A stretch of DNA of 64,000 bases from Arsukibacterium sp. UBA5043 (GCA_002415085.1 DIBV01000017.1:609818-673817); one strand, 5' to 3'. Positions 38,906 through 47,415 are shown, counted from the first letter of the stretch. Translations and numbers: made by a program. Notes: a model not told the origin generated them from the letters alone.

Positions 38906-38921
38906 CTGTACGTCTATACAG
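38906..38921 (+). promoter_or_regulatory. LexA (SOS) box of dinG
   Basis: CTGT-ACGTCTAT-ACAG matches the CTGT-N8-ACAG core of gammaproteobacterial LexA sites exactly. It overlaps the predicted transcription start of a TTGCTA-N17-TAGAAT promoter and ends 15 bp before the dinG ATG. dinG is an SOS gene in E. coli. Confidence 0.8.
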
Positions 38922-38936
38922 GCAAACTGCCAACTT

Positions 38937-40994
38937 ATGTCAACCGAACAGATGCTCTCTGAATCGTTAAAACAGCAAATTCGAGACGCCCAACAAAAGC
39001 TGAAATCTGCTTTACCCAATTATCATAACCGGCCAGGACAAAATAAACTTATTGCCGAAATGGCTAATATTGTGGCGGGTCAATATCATCGCCACGACCG
39101 GATTGGTTTGATTGAAGCCGGCACCGGCACCGGCAAATCTCTGGCTTATTTGCTGGCAACGCTGCCGATAGCACTGGCCCGCAAAAAAAAACTGGTGATC
39201 GCCACTGCTACCGTTGCCTTGCAGGAACAGCTGGTCAATAAGGATATTCCTTTTTTTCGCCAGCACAGTGAAATTGCGTTTGAATATAATCTGGTAAAAG
39301 GTCGGGCCCGTTACGCCTGTATTGAACGTCTGAAACAACAGTTAATACAACCGGATTTGCTGACCAGAAGTGAGCGAAACAATTTCTCCATATTAGAAAC
39401 ACTATATCAGGCATGGCAACAACGTAGCTGGCTGGGAGACAAGGATACACTGCCGCTGGCAGTCGATGATGCTGTATGGCATAGCATCTGTGCCGATCCT
39501 TATCACTGCAGTAAAAACGACAAGCGCCATCAGCATTGCCCGTTTCATCTGGCCCGGGCAGAGATCAATGATGCCCAGTTACTTGTTGTCAATCATAGCT
39601 TGTTGCTGGCAGATTTAGCCGCAGGCAACGCCATTATGCCGCCTCCGGAAGACTGTATTTACGTGATTGACGAAGCCCACCACCTGCCGGCATGTGGACG
39701 TGATTATTTTGCCGCGTTTGCTCAGCTAAGCCAGCCAAGCATTTGGTTGGATAAGCTCGGGCAGCTAAGTAATCAGTTGATTCAAAGCTTACCCGAGACC
39801 AGTTTAAAAGATTTACTTAAACTGGACGATTATCGTAACGAATTGCTCGGCTTACTAAAGCCAGTGGTAAAAAGTCTGAGTGACTGGCAAAGCCGCTGGT
39901 TTACAGAAACCAGCCAGACAGAGTATCGGTTTGAACACGCTGCACTGCCAGCATTATGGCAAACACAAGCCGAACCTATTGCCAGCTGCGCCCTGAAAAC
40001 GTTGGCTGTGCTTGATAAAGTCAGTTCTGCTGTGGGTGAGGTAGCGTTAACCCCCGGCAAACAAAAAAGTCAAAGTAAGCTTCTGCAGGAGCTAAGCCAG
40101 CTGGCGCAGCAACTGGAGCAACAACACGCGTTATGGCAACTGTATGCCCAACCTCAGGCTGAACCTGCTTATCAGGCTCGCTGGGTAGTTCGGGACGAGC
40201 AACAACAGTTAACCGCTCATGCCTGTCCGTTAAGTGTTGCCCATACCCTGGAGCAACTGCTGTTCTCTCAGGCTTATGCCGGCATTTTATGTTCAGCAAC
40301 CCTGACCGTTTTAAACTCGTTCGACCATATAAAATACGAGCTCGGTCTGAACGATCACCCCGGATTACAAATGGTGCGGGTCGACTCCCCTTTTGCTTAT
40401 CAGCAAAACGGCGTCATTGTGTTACCAAAAATGCAATACGAGCCCACAGCCAGCGCTTATACTGATGAGCTGATAAGCATCCTGCCTGACTACCTTACTA
40501 AGGATCAGGGGACACTGGTGCTGTTTGCTTCTTACTGGCAAATGCAACAAGTCGCTGAGGCATTACGCACGAAAGGCTTTTCATTACTGGTTCAGGGGAA
40601 AGCATCCCGCCAATCGTTACTGAGCTTACACCATGAAAATTGTCTACACGACAAAACCAGTATTTTATTCGGCACTCAGAGCTTTTCAGAAGGACTGGAC
40701 CTGCCTGGTAAACTGCTGACCAACCTGATCATTACCAAGCTACCCTTTGCCGTGCCCACCTCGCCGCTGGAAGCGGCGATGAGCGAGGCGGTAACTCGTA
40801 AAGGAGGAAATCCGTTTGTGCAACTGGCAATCCCCGCAACCGCGAGGAAACTGGTACAGGCTTGTGGTAGACTGCTGCGACAGGAACAGGATCAGGGCCG
40901 GATTGTTATTCTGGACCGCCGCCTGGTAACAAAATCATATGGCAAAGCCATGCTCGATACCCTACCGCCGTTTCGGCGTCAAATTGAATACTAA
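38937..40994 (+). CDS. dinG: ATP-dependent DNA helicase DinG
   Basis: 685 residues. A superfamily 2, XPD-like 5'-3' helicase that unwinds R-loops, D-loops and forks. Seen: Walker A AGTGTGKS (61-68), an iron-sulfur cluster with Cys128, Cys185, Cys191 and Cys201, the DEAH box in VIDEAHHLP, and C-terminal motifs V/VI (FGTQSFSEGLDLPG, QACGRLLRQEQDQGR). Slightly shorter than E. coli DinG (716). The start has only a weak ribosome site. A LexA box is directly upstream. It is the first gene of a probable unit with the TSUP permease, priC and the deacetylase-like gene. Confidence 0.93.
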   Translation: MSTEQMLSESLKQQIRDAQQKLKSALPNYHNRPGQNKLIAEMANIVAGQYHRHDRIGLIEAGTGTGKSLAYLLATLPIALARKKKLVIATATVALQEQLVNKDIPFFRQHSEIAFEYNLVKGRARYACIERLKQQLIQPDLLTRSERNNFSILETLYQAWQQRSWLGDKDTLPLAVDDAVWHSICADPYHCSKNDKRHQHCPFHLARAEINDAQLLVVNHSLLLADLAAGNAIMPPPEDCIYVIDEAHHLPACGRDYFAAFAQLSQPSIWLDKLGQLSNQLIQSLPETSLKDLLKLDDYRNELLGLLKPVVKSLSDWQSRWFTETSQTEYRFEHAALPALWQTQAEPIASCALKTLAVLDKVSSAVGEVALTPGKQKSQSKLLQELSQLAQQLEQQHALWQLYAQPQAEPAYQARWVVRDEQQQLTAHACPLSVAHTLEQLLFSQAYAGILCSATLTVLNSFDHIKYELGLNDHPGLQMVRVDSPFAYQQNGVIVLPKMQYEPTASAYTDELISILPDYLTKDQGTLVLFASYWQMQQVAEALRTKGFSLLVQGKASRQSLLSLHHENCLHDKTSILFGTQSFSEGLDLPGKLLTNLIITKLPFAVPTSPLEAAMSEAVTRKGGNPFVQLAIPATARKLVQACGRLLRQEQDQGRIVILDRRLVTKSYGKAMLDTLPPFRRQIEY

Positions 40995-41039
40995 CTAAAT
41001 TGATAGCCATAACAATGAATACAGACAGGATATCACCAG

Positions 41040-41825
41040 GTGCTAACTGAACTGCTGCCCGCCACCAATTTATTGCTAGTTCTCTGTGCAGTTGCTTTTG
41101 TCGCCGGCTATATTGATGCTATTGCCGGTGGCGGCGGTTTATTAACCGTGCCAGCATTATTAACGGCGGGCTTACCGCCGCACCTGGTACTGGGCACCAA
41201 CAAACTGGCTGCCACCTTTGGCTCACTTACGGCATCTGTCACGTATTACCGGAAGCGATTATTTAATCCACGATACTGGCGCCGTAGTATCGGGTACACA
41301 GCGATCGGTGCCTTACTTGGCACACTGGTGGTAGACCAGCTCAGTACTGAACTTCTGGAAAAACTGCTACCGCTGCTGATCTTGCTAGCAGCAATTTACA
41401 CCCTGTTTAACCGAATTCAGCCAGATGACCGACTGCAATTACCGCCACAGAACCCTAAGCTATTCTGGCAACAGCGGTTGCAAGGTTTAACCCTCGGTTT
41501 CTATGACGGTGTCGCCGGCCCTGGCACCGGTGCCTTCTGGATGGTCTCGAGTATGGCGATGTATAAAATAAACTTGTTGCTGACCAGCGGTGTTGCCAGA
41601 ACCATGAATTTTGTCAGTAATGGTTTTTCACTGGTGGCTTTTATGGCGCTGGGCCATGTTAATTATGTTTTGGGCATTGCGATGGGGTTATGTCTGATGC
41701 TCGGTGCATTTCTTGGCGCACACAGTGCTATTCGCTTTGGCAGCAAATTTATCCGGCCAGTATTTATCAGTGTCGTTATCGCCATTGCTCTGCGTTTAGC
41801 CTGGCAAGCCTGGAGCAATACATGA
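41040..41825 (+). CDS. TSUP family membrane permease (TauE/SafE, YfcA-like)
   Basis: 261 residues from a GTG at 41040, with AGGA about 10 nt upstream. Hydrophobic throughout, with about eight membrane segments. The family repeats are visible: GYIDAIAGGGGLLTVPALL with LGTNKLAATFGS in the first half, and FYDGVAGPGTGAFW with MNFVSNG in the second. It is an inner-membrane carrier, probably for a sulfur-containing or organic anion; substrate cannot be told. It sits 45 bp after dinG, and its stop codon overlaps the priC start (ATGA), so it is cotranscribed with replication-restart genes. Many gammaproteobacteria keep yfcA near unrelated housekeeping genes. Confidence 0.9.
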   Translation: MLTELLPATNLLLVLCAVAFVAGYIDAIAGGGGLLTVPALLTAGLPPHLVLGTNKLAATFGSLTASVTYYRKRLFNPRYWRRSIGYTAIGALLGTLVVDQLSTELLEKLLPLLILLAAIYTLFNRIQPDDRLQLPPQNPKLFWQQRLQGLTLGFYDGVAGPGTGAFWMVSSMAMYKINLLLTSGVARTMNFVSNGFSLVAFMALGHVNYVLGIAMGLCLMLGAFLGAHSAIRFGSKFIRPVFISVVIAIALRLAWQAWSNT

Positions 41826-42391
41826 GTGCTCTGCAGTTGTTAGCTGGCCAGCTGAACGAGTTGTATCAGCGGGCATCTGCGATAGACGCGAAGCGTCAGC
41901 CAGGCAAACCGCAAGACTGGTTTGAAAGTGGCCTGTTTAGTTGCCACTCGCCCGATCTTGCCGATTATGTTGCGGATGCGATGCGCAATCTGAAGCGGTT
42001 GAGTGATAATCAATCGACACTTTCACCGGCGAGTCAGCAGCGATTAGCCGAGCATTTAGCCGCTCAGGTGGATGCGTTGACCCGAGCTTTCAGCAACCAG
42101 CAAACCCGCAGTAAATTTCAACGCAGTATTAAATTACCTAAGCAGCAGGGCACTTGGCAATCTGCCAAGCCGGCAACAGAGCCCAGCAGCACGGTAGATC
42201 TTTATCAGCAATTGACCGATTTTCAGCAGTTTGAGCGCCGCCTGTTAGACATGATTGAACAAGCCGAGCGTTATCGTGGCGATGATACTGCTAACCGTAT
42301 TCTGGCACTGCATGCCAGGCTCGGCCGCTGTCGTCGGGCGGTAAGTGAGGTAGAGCAGGCAATTTTAAAACATGAACGTCAGGCTCCCTGA
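41822..42391 (+). CDS. priC: Primosomal replication protein PriC
   Basis: 189 residues from the ATG at 41822, overlapping the TSUP stop by 4 nt. PriC reloads DnaB at stalled forks and abandoned replication structures. The all-helical sequence has the family pattern: an N-terminal LAGQLNELYQRA and DWFESGLF, and a C-terminal LYQQLTDFQQFERRLLDMI followed by a basic helix (LHARLGRCRRAV). Its stop overlaps the next start (TGATG), indicating coupled translation. Its place behind dinG, another fork-rescue gene with an SOS box, is functionally coherent. Confidence 0.9.
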   Translation: MSALQLLAGQLNELYQRASAIDAKRQPGKPQDWFESGLFSCHSPDLADYVADAMRNLKRLSDNQSTLSPASQQRLAEHLAAQVDALTRAFSNQQTRSKFQRSIKLPKQQGTWQSAKPATEPSSTVDLYQQLTDFQQFERRLLDMIEQAERYRGDDTANRILALHARLGRCRRAVSEVEQAILKHERQAP

Positions 42392-43329
42392 TGGCACTGA
42401 TGTCTCCCGGCCTGATATATCACCCATGCTACAGTGCGCTCAGTCTGCCAGAGCGTCACCGCTACCCCATAACCAAATATCAGGCCTTGTTTCAGGCCTT
42501 GCTGGCCTCTGGCGTGATGCCAGAGGCATTCAGTACCCCAGAACCTATTGTTGCCTCTGCGCTTAACTGCATTCATGATAGTCATTATATCGACAGTATC
42601 TGCAATGGCACCATTAGCACGCAGGCTATGCGCCGGATTGGTTTCCCATGGTCACAAGCCCTGGTTGACCGCTCTTTGGTATCTGTGGCAGGCAGCCGGC
42701 TTTGCGCCGAGCTGGCGTTAGCACGCGGTATCGGGCTGCATTTAAGTGGCGGTTATCATCACGCCAGGCGAAGTGAAGGTGCCGGGTTTTGTGTGTTCAA
42801 CGATCTGGCGTTTACCGCACAATGCATGCTGGCTCAAGGTGTAAGTAAGGTGTTAATTTTTGATCTGGATGTGCACCAGGGCGATGGAACCGCCGGTATT
42901 TTTAGTACTGAGCCAGCGATCATTACCGCGTCGATTCACTGTGAAAAAAACTTTCCGGCCCGTAAAATCAGTTCCGATTGGGATATTGGCCTGGCTAAGC
43001 ATTGCAACGATACCGAATACCTTGAAACGGTTAACCAAAGCCTGGAAACCTTACTAAACTGGCATCAGCCTGAGCTGGTCATCTATGACGCTGGTGTTGA
43101 TATTCATCAGCAAGATGAATTGGGCCTGCTTAATATCTCGACTGAGGCCGTTTACCAGCGGGATCTGCTGGTGCTTAGTGCCTGTCGTAATCGTGACATA
43201 CCGGTCGCAGCAGTAATAGGCGGGGGTTACCAGCGAGATGTTGCCGCCCTGACCCAATTGCATTTACAGTTGTTTAAGGCGGCATTTACTGTTTGTGATT
43301 TACCGTTCGGGTCCAAAATAGAAACCTAA
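42391..43329 (+). CDS. Histone deacetylase superfamily protein (arginase/deacetylase fold)
   Basis: 312 residues; the ATG overlaps the priC stop by 1 nt. The catalytic set of zinc-dependent deacetylases is complete: His123-His124 (GGYHHA), zinc ligands Asp160 and His162 (FDLDVHQGDG) and Asp237 (DAGVD), and Tyr280 (IGGGY). Bacterial members act on acetylated small molecules such as polyamines, or on acetyl-lysine. The substrate here cannot be assigned. Tight coupling to priC and dinG is notable. The 3' end overlaps convergent kynA by 30 bp. Confidence 0.9.
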   Translation: MALMSPGLIYHPCYSALSLPERHRYPITKYQALFQALLASGVMPEAFSTPEPIVASALNCIHDSHYIDSICNGTISTQAMRRIGFPWSQALVDRSLVSVAGSRLCAELALARGIGLHLSGGYHHARRSEGAGFCVFNDLAFTAQCMLAQGVSKVLIFDLDVHQGDGTAGIFSTEPAIITASIHCEKNFPARKISSDWDIGLAKHCNDTEYLETVNQSLETLLNWHQPELVIYDAGVDIHQQDELGLLNISTEAVYQRDLLVLSACRNRDIPVAAVIGGGYQRDVAALTQLHLQLFKAAFTVCDLPFGSKIET

Positions 43330-44397
43330 TTTACGTTTAATCTGGTCGGGTAATAGCGGTAAGTCAGATTTTGGCAGTAAAAACGTTGCCATATTAAACA
43401 GATCGGTAAAGATTCGGTTCTTTTCAGTAGTTCGTTTTAAATAGTCGTGGCCTGAGGAACCGCCCGTTCCTATTTTTGTACCAAGCATTCGCTGAACCAT
43501 CATAGCGTGCTTATAACGCCATATGGTCAGGTTTTCATCAATCTCAGTTAAACAGGTCAGCAACTGAAACGGCAAATTAAACACCGGTTCTTCCTGATAA
43601 AGACTGATAAATAATGCCGAGAGCATCGCACGTTGGCTAAGCCGGAATGTCCCCTGCTCTTGCAACTCCTGATATTTTTCTTTATCGAGTAACGCGGCAA
43701 ACTTCGCTCTGGTGCGCTGAATTTCTGCCAGCTGTAGTTGACGATCCTGCTCGGCTATCTGCTCAATACCCGCCACTGTGCTGGCATCCTCATCTAACAT
43801 TTGGGCGGTGGCATTGTGATACATCTGCCAGAAACTAAAATCGTCAAGCTGAAGAAACGGCATCCGTTCCAGCCATTTTTCGATCCTTTCGAATAAACTT
43901 GGCTGTGTTTCCAGTGATTCTAAAAACTGGCGGTCTTTTTCATTGAGCCGACTGTAAAAAGAGTTTTTATCAAAATCAATCCGATATTCGCTTTTCAGGC
44001 CAAGGCCTATTTCCAGCATTTTAAACTGCACGCTCTGAAAGCCTGAAGCTGGCACCAGATAATCCCGAAACGACATGAAATCTTGCGGAGTCATTGTTTC
44101 AATGACGGCTATCTGCTGATTCAGTAATTGCTGAACCGTAATCACGCGTTTTAACTTGTGAACAATACCGGTTAACTGCTGGTCTTTCACTTCCGCTTCT
44201 GCAAATACCGCCATTACTGCTTTTAACTCATGCAGAATTTGCTTAAACCACAATTCATATACCTGATGTACCACGATAAATAGGGTTTCATCATGCGCTT
44301 CGTTGCCGTACTTTAGGCTTTCTGGCGCCTGAGCGGTGAGTATTTTATCCAGTTGCAGGTAATCGCCGTAGTAACAGGGGCTGGTATTCTTTTGCAT
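43300..44397 (-). CDS. kynA: Tryptophan 2,3-dioxygenase
   Basis: 365 residues. A heme enzyme that opens the indole ring of L-tryptophan to N-formylkynurenine, first step of the kynurenine pathway. Distal histidine in FIVVHQVYELWFKQ (near residue 43), the substrate-contact stretch FRDYLVPASGFQS, and the proximal heme His in GTGGSSGHDYL (near 318) are present. The region around 210-270 is longer than in compact bacterial TDOs. No kynB, kynU or other pathway gene is adjacent. The gene is transcribed alone, and its 3' end overlaps the deacetylase-like gene by 30 bp. Confidence 0.93.
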   Translation of the reverse strand: MQKNTSPCYYGDYLQLDKILTAQAPESLKYGNEAHDETLFIVVHQVYELWFKQILHELKAVMAVFAEAEVKDQQLTGIVHKLKRVITVQQLLNQQIAVIETMTPQDFMSFRDYLVPASGFQSVQFKMLEIGLGLKSEYRIDFDKNSFYSRLNEKDRQFLESLETQPSLFERIEKWLERMPFLQLDDFSFWQMYHNATAQMLDEDASTVAGIEQIAEQDRQLQLAEIQRTRAKFAALLDKEKYQELQEQGTFRLSQRAMLSALFISLYQEEPVFNLPFQLLTCLTEIDENLTIWRYKHAMMVQRMLGTKIGTGGSSGHDYLKRTTEKNRIFTDLFNMATFLLPKSDLPLLPDQIKRKLGFYFGPER

Positions 44398-44523
44398 TGC
44401 AGTTATCCGCTAGTCTTGACCCGGGCATTGTAACAGCGTGCTTGGTTAACTCAATCTTTAGGTGGTGTTTTTAGCTAAAGCTGATTATGCTTTGGCCTGA
44501 CACTTTAGCAGACAGAGGCCCTT

Positions 44524-44784
44524 ATGAAACTGGATGATGATATTCATAATTATTATGAAAAACTGTTACTTGACCATATTGTGGAGCTACAACTGGACCG
44601 CAACAAAGACAGTGAATATCTGGCAGATTTATGCTGTATATCGTTAAATTTGCTGCCGCCCCGCTATATCCGGTATGAAGTGGATATGTCGTTTTACTTA
44701 CCACAAAGTGAACGCTTTGAAATGCAAATGAAAGTGAAAGAAGCCGTCAACAGAGCCCGACAGTTTCTGGATGACAATAAGTGA
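44524..44784 (+). CDS. ComFB-domain small protein
   Basis: 86 residues, ATG preceded by AGAGG. The whole protein is a ComFB domain: helix NYYEKLLLDHIVEL, then the family core EYLADLCCISLNLLPPRYIR and YEVDMSFYL. ComFB is named from Bacillus late-competence genes. Homologues in cyanobacteria have been described as cyclic-di-nucleotide receptors, which could connect this protein with the diguanylate cyclases nearby; that is inference. It lies 20 bp upstream of rsmS in the same direction. Confidence 0.85.
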   Translation: MKLDDDIHNYYEKLLLDHIVELQLDRNKDSEYLADLCCISLNLLPPRYIRYEVDMSFYLPQSERFEMQMKVKEAVNRARQFLDDNK

Positions 44785-44804
44785 CGCGTTGCAGGTAATA
44801 TCAC

Positions 44805-45023
44805 GTGTCTAAAAACCCAGAACCTAGTCCGAATACTAACGCCGGTTTAGCCAATGCGCCGGCGCACGTTAAACTGGCCGTTGACTTAATTATGTTGTTA
44901 GAACAGCAGCAAATAGCAGACAGCGACATTTTAGCAGCGCTTGCTATTGTTACTGCAGATTATCAGAAAAAACTCAGGGTGGGTGGCAACTCCACCAGCC
45001 ACATCCCGGCACCTGCATCATAA
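44805..45023 (+). CDS. rsmS: YbaM/RsmS family protein (DUF2496)
   Basis: 72 residues from a GTG at 44805. The core [20 protein letters not shown] to TADYQKKL aligns with the whole of E. coli YbaM (RsmS), a small regulator conserved beside priC in enterics; priC is also nearby here. The exact mechanism is not settled. A poorly conserved tail of about 15 residues (from RVGGNS) is encoded by bases 44981-45023. These are the antisense of the 4.5S RNA 3' end, so the gene overlaps ffs by 43 bp. Confidence 0.85.
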   Translation: MSKNPEPSPNTNAGLANAPAHVKLAVDLIMLLEQQQIADSDILAALAIVTADYQKKLRVGGNSTSHIPAPAS

Positions 45024-45094
45024 GCTGTGGCTGCTTCCTTCCGGACCTGACCAGGTTAACCTACTAGCATTGCGAGAGGACCAATGGAGTTACC
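44981..45094 (-). ncRNA. ffs: 4.5S RNA, signal recognition particle RNA
   Basis: On the minus strand the SRP tetraloop region AGGTCCGGAAGGAAGCAGCC and the symmetric GGTCAGG upstream are unmistakable. The ends pair: GGUAACUCCA with UGGAGUUGCC, followed by ACCC. This gives 114 nt, the E. coli 4.5S length. It binds Ffh (SRP54) and with FtsY targets membrane proteins. A promoter about 33 nt upstream predicts a 5' leader that RNase P would remove, as in E. coli. The 3' 43 nt are antisense to the end of rsmS. Confidence 0.96.
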
Positions 45095-45133
45095 ATTGAA
45101 TGCCGGACGGTAACACCTGACCGGCAGGCCCGC

Positions 45134-45162
45134 ATTATGCGCAATGGCCTGCCAGGTTTCAA
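45134..45162 (-). promoter_or_regulatory. Sigma-70 promoter of ffs
   Basis: On the minus strand TTGAAA (45157-45162), a 17-nt spacer and CATAAT (45134-45139). Transcription would start near 45127, giving a leader of roughly 33 nt before mature 4.5S RNA. Confidence 0.7.
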
Positions 45163-45230
45163 GTAATTTAGCCACCACCCCGCTTTGTTGCTCAATGTTT
45201 AAACAATACGGCAACTGCTCATCCGCGAAT

Positions 45231-46100
45231 TCACTCGGAAGTTTCCAATACAGCCAGATATTTTTTTGCGACAGCGCGTAACCGCTGATGATTATCAGGA
45301 CCCAAGCGGATAACTTGCTTTTCCAAATCACTTAAGCTTTCTACTGCAGGGTCAGCATAAGTGTAAGCGACTGATTTACGCACCAGCGTGGTATCAACTG
45401 ACAGCGGCTCAATCGCTAAAAATGCTGATAAAGCTTGCTGTAAGCGCTGTTTAAAGCTCAATTCAGGATAACCCAGTTCACCAAAAACCTGCTCAAACAA
45501 GGGCTGGTACCGCTTAAACACCGGTAACATTTGCTGTGGATCGACACTTTCCAATAACCGTATGTAAGGTTCATATCGTTGGTAGCTTGCCGGATCGATC
45601 TGATAGGTCTGGTTTTCTGGATCGGCGATGGTGACAAGGGGCTGGTCCAGCGGAACTAATACCGGATGCTTTGCAACCAACTGTTTTTGCGCCATATTAT
45701 CAATAGTAACAACCAAGTTGCGAATCATGTTTTGGGTGTTAATTAGCCCTGCCAGACCAGGCTGCCAATTAAATTTCAACACGTCTTGTTTTACTACCGG
45801 ATCAGATGCTTCTAAAGGTGGCAACGGCTCAGGTTCAGTTACCGGCACGGCAACTACTGACTCAGCTTCATGCTCTGTTTCCGTATCGGCTACCTGATCG
45901 ACTACAGGCTCTTCATCGGGTACCGACAACACTGGGTCATTAACCACTTCTCCTGGCACCGTTACCGGCACAATAATGTCAGGCTCTGGTTGTTGGGTTG
46001 GTTTAAATAACATCCACAGTGCCAGTAAAATAACAATAACAACTGCTGCAATGCCTGCATAATACAGCTGCTGCCCGCTACCCGATGGTTGCGCGGTCAT
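45231..46100 (-). CDS. DUF3014 membrane-anchored protein
   Basis: 289 residues from the ATG at 46100, preceded by AAGGAG; a longer start at 46136 is rejected. A short cytoplasmic N-terminus, one membrane helix (about 13-33, YAGIAAVVIVILLALWMLF), a Pro/Val/Glu-rich linker (about 35-95) and a C-terminal globular domain follow. The domain has the DUF3014 signature MIRNLVVTIDNMAQ and later YQRYEPYIRLLES, so it is expected in the periplasm. Function unknown. It is divergent from the patatin-like gene and about 40 bp upstream of the ffs promoter. Confidence 0.85.
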   Translation of the reverse strand: MTAQPSGSGQQLYYAGIAAVVIVILLALWMLFKPTQQPEPDIIVPVTVPGEVVNDPVLSVPDEEPVVDQVADTETEHEAESVVAVPVTEPEPLPPLEASDPVVKQDVLKFNWQPGLAGLINTQNMIRNLVVTIDNMAQKQLVAKHPVLVPLDQPLVTIADPENQTYQIDPASYQRYEPYIRLLESVDPQQMLPVFKRYQPLFEQVFGELGYPELSFKQRLQQALSAFLAIEPLSVDTTLVRKSVAYTYADPAVESLSDLEKQVIRLGPDNHQRLRAVAKKYLAVLETSE

Positions 46101-46181
46101 AAGTGACTCCTTGTTAGTGGCTAAGATATATTGCAATATAACAACAAAGAGCAGTATACATCAGAAAAGTTCAATATAACT

Positions 46182-47330
46182 ATGGTACGACAACGACCAC
46201 TGAACGGAAAAAAAACGGCCCTGTTACTAACCGGTGGTGGCGCTCGTGCTGCCTATCAGGTTGGCGTACTCAAAGCGATAGCTCAACACTATCCCAGAAC
46301 CAGCCCGGCACCTTTTGATATTATCAGTGGCACCTCAGCAGGGGCAATTAATGCAGCAGGTATTGCCTGTTATGCCTCCTGTTTTCATCTTGGGGTTAAA
46401 AAAATTGAATCGGTATGGCGCCATTTTCATACCAACCAGGTTTATTATTCCGACTATCCCAGAGTGTTCTGGCACTTAATGCAAAATGTTTTCGGGGCTT
46501 TTCAAGCTGACTACGCTAATAAGAAACCGGTTAGCGTTTTTGATAACAAACCATTGAAGCAACTGCTGGGCCGGATCCTGGATCTGCAAAGAATTGACCG
46601 CAATATCATGGGAGGCTATTTATCCAGTTTTTCAGTTACGTCTTCTTGCTATAACAATGGCGACTCCATTACGTTTTTCCAGTCAGATCATGCTGACGAG
46701 TGGCGTCGGGCCAAACGTTGTGGTCAGCGCACTTTACTTGGCGTACATCACTTAATGGCTTCCGCTGCCATTCCGATCATTTTTCCATCAGTCAGGATCC
46801 ATCAGCAATATTTCGGAGATGGTTCGGTTAATCAGTTAGCCCCCCTGAGTGCTCCCATCCACCTCGGGGCCGATAAAATTCTGATTATCGGGGTAGAAGA
46901 TCCACGCAAGGAAGAAAACAGCCGGCGTAGTTTGCATCACCCTGACTTAGCTACTGTTGCAGGCCATCTGCTAGATACTATTTTTACGGATACCCTGAAT
47001 TCTGATCTGGAGCGAATGCACCGGGTGAATAAGACCGTCGAAACCCTGCATGCCAACAATATTGAAACCGAGCTTAAACCCGTGCAAAGCCTGCTAATAA
47101 ACCCCAGTCAAAACTTTAATTTACTGGCAAGTGAATATTATCTCTGTCTACCCCTCGCGGTACGCACCTTGTTGCGGGGACTTGGGATCCGCCAGCATTC
47201 CGAGTCGAGCCTGGCGAGCTATCTGTTGTTTGAGCAAAAATATACCAGACGCCTGATCGAACTGGGTGTGGCCGACGGCTGCAGGCAGATGGACCAGATT
47301 GTGCAATTTCTTGCCGCTGAGGGTGAGTAG
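46182..47330 (+). CDS. Patatin-like phospholipase
   Basis: 382 residues from the ATG at 46182 (MVRQRPLNGKK). A TTG-initiated extension from 46131 has no family sequence. The patatin Ser-Asp dyad is complete: oxyanion loop TGGGARAA (17-24), nucleophile Ser52 in GTSAG (50-54) and Asp213 in GDGSVN. No signal peptide is seen, so it is probably cytoplasmic or peripheral on the inner membrane. Expected to release fatty acids from phospholipids; natural substrate unknown. A C-terminal 150-residue extension (from about 235) is helical and not recognised. It stands alone. Confidence 0.88.
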   Translation: MVRQRPLNGKKTALLLTGGGARAAYQVGVLKAIAQHYPRTSPAPFDIISGTSAGAINAAGIACYASCFHLGVKKIESVWRHFHTNQVYYSDYPRVFWHLMQNVFGAFQADYANKKPVSVFDNKPLKQLLGRILDLQRIDRNIMGGYLSSFSVTSSCYNNGDSITFFQSDHADEWRRAKRCGQRTLLGVHHLMASAAIPIIFPSVRIHQQYFGDGSVNQLAPLSAPIHLGADKILIIGVEDPRKEENSRRSLHHPDLATVAGHLLDTIFTDTLNSDLERMHRVNKTVETLHANNIETELKPVQSLLINPSQNFNLLASEYYLCLPLAVRTLLRGLGIRQHSESSLASYLLFEQKYTRRLIELGVADGCRQMDQIVQFLAAEGE

Positions 47331-47398
47331 TGCGCTGTCAAAGCATTGACCTTTAAAAAACCATAAATTAAGTCACTGAAAAATAATACAATTAACAT

Positions 47399-47415
47399 TT
47401 GGCTTGAAATTTGCT
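47399..47415 (+). promoter_or_regulatory. Candidate sigma-54 promoter of the diguanylate cyclase gene
   Basis: TTGGC-TTGAAAT-TTGCT has the invariant GG (-24) and GC (-12) 10 nt apart, with flanking T and W in place (consensus YTGGCACR-N4-TTGCW). The start point would be near 47427, 23 nt before the ATG. A sigma-70 reading (TTGAAA, 15 nt, TATAAC) has poorer spacing. Confidence 0.5.

Larger units (their letters stand above)
38419..38936. other. Intergenic region between receptor copy 3 and dinG
   Basis: 518 bp without a gene, divergently flanked. Besides the receptor leader hairpin it holds ATGGCATGCCAT (38480-38491), a 12-bp palindrome 62-73 bp before the receptor start. It also holds CGACAA-TG-TTGTCG (38578-38591) and the inverted repeat CCGATAA / TTATCGG (38693-38699 and 38710-38716). 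At the dinG end a TTGCTA-17-TAGAAT promoter (38870-38898) leads into a LexA box. Confidence 0.7.

Noticed and set aside
45056-45331. A 91-codon minus-strand frame between the DUF3014 gene and ffs, with protein-like sequence (LLETWQAIAHNAGLPV).
   Set aside because: It overlaps the end of the DUF3014 gene, has no ribosome site, contains the ffs promoter and stops inside the 4.5S RNA. It is most likely noncoding or a relic.
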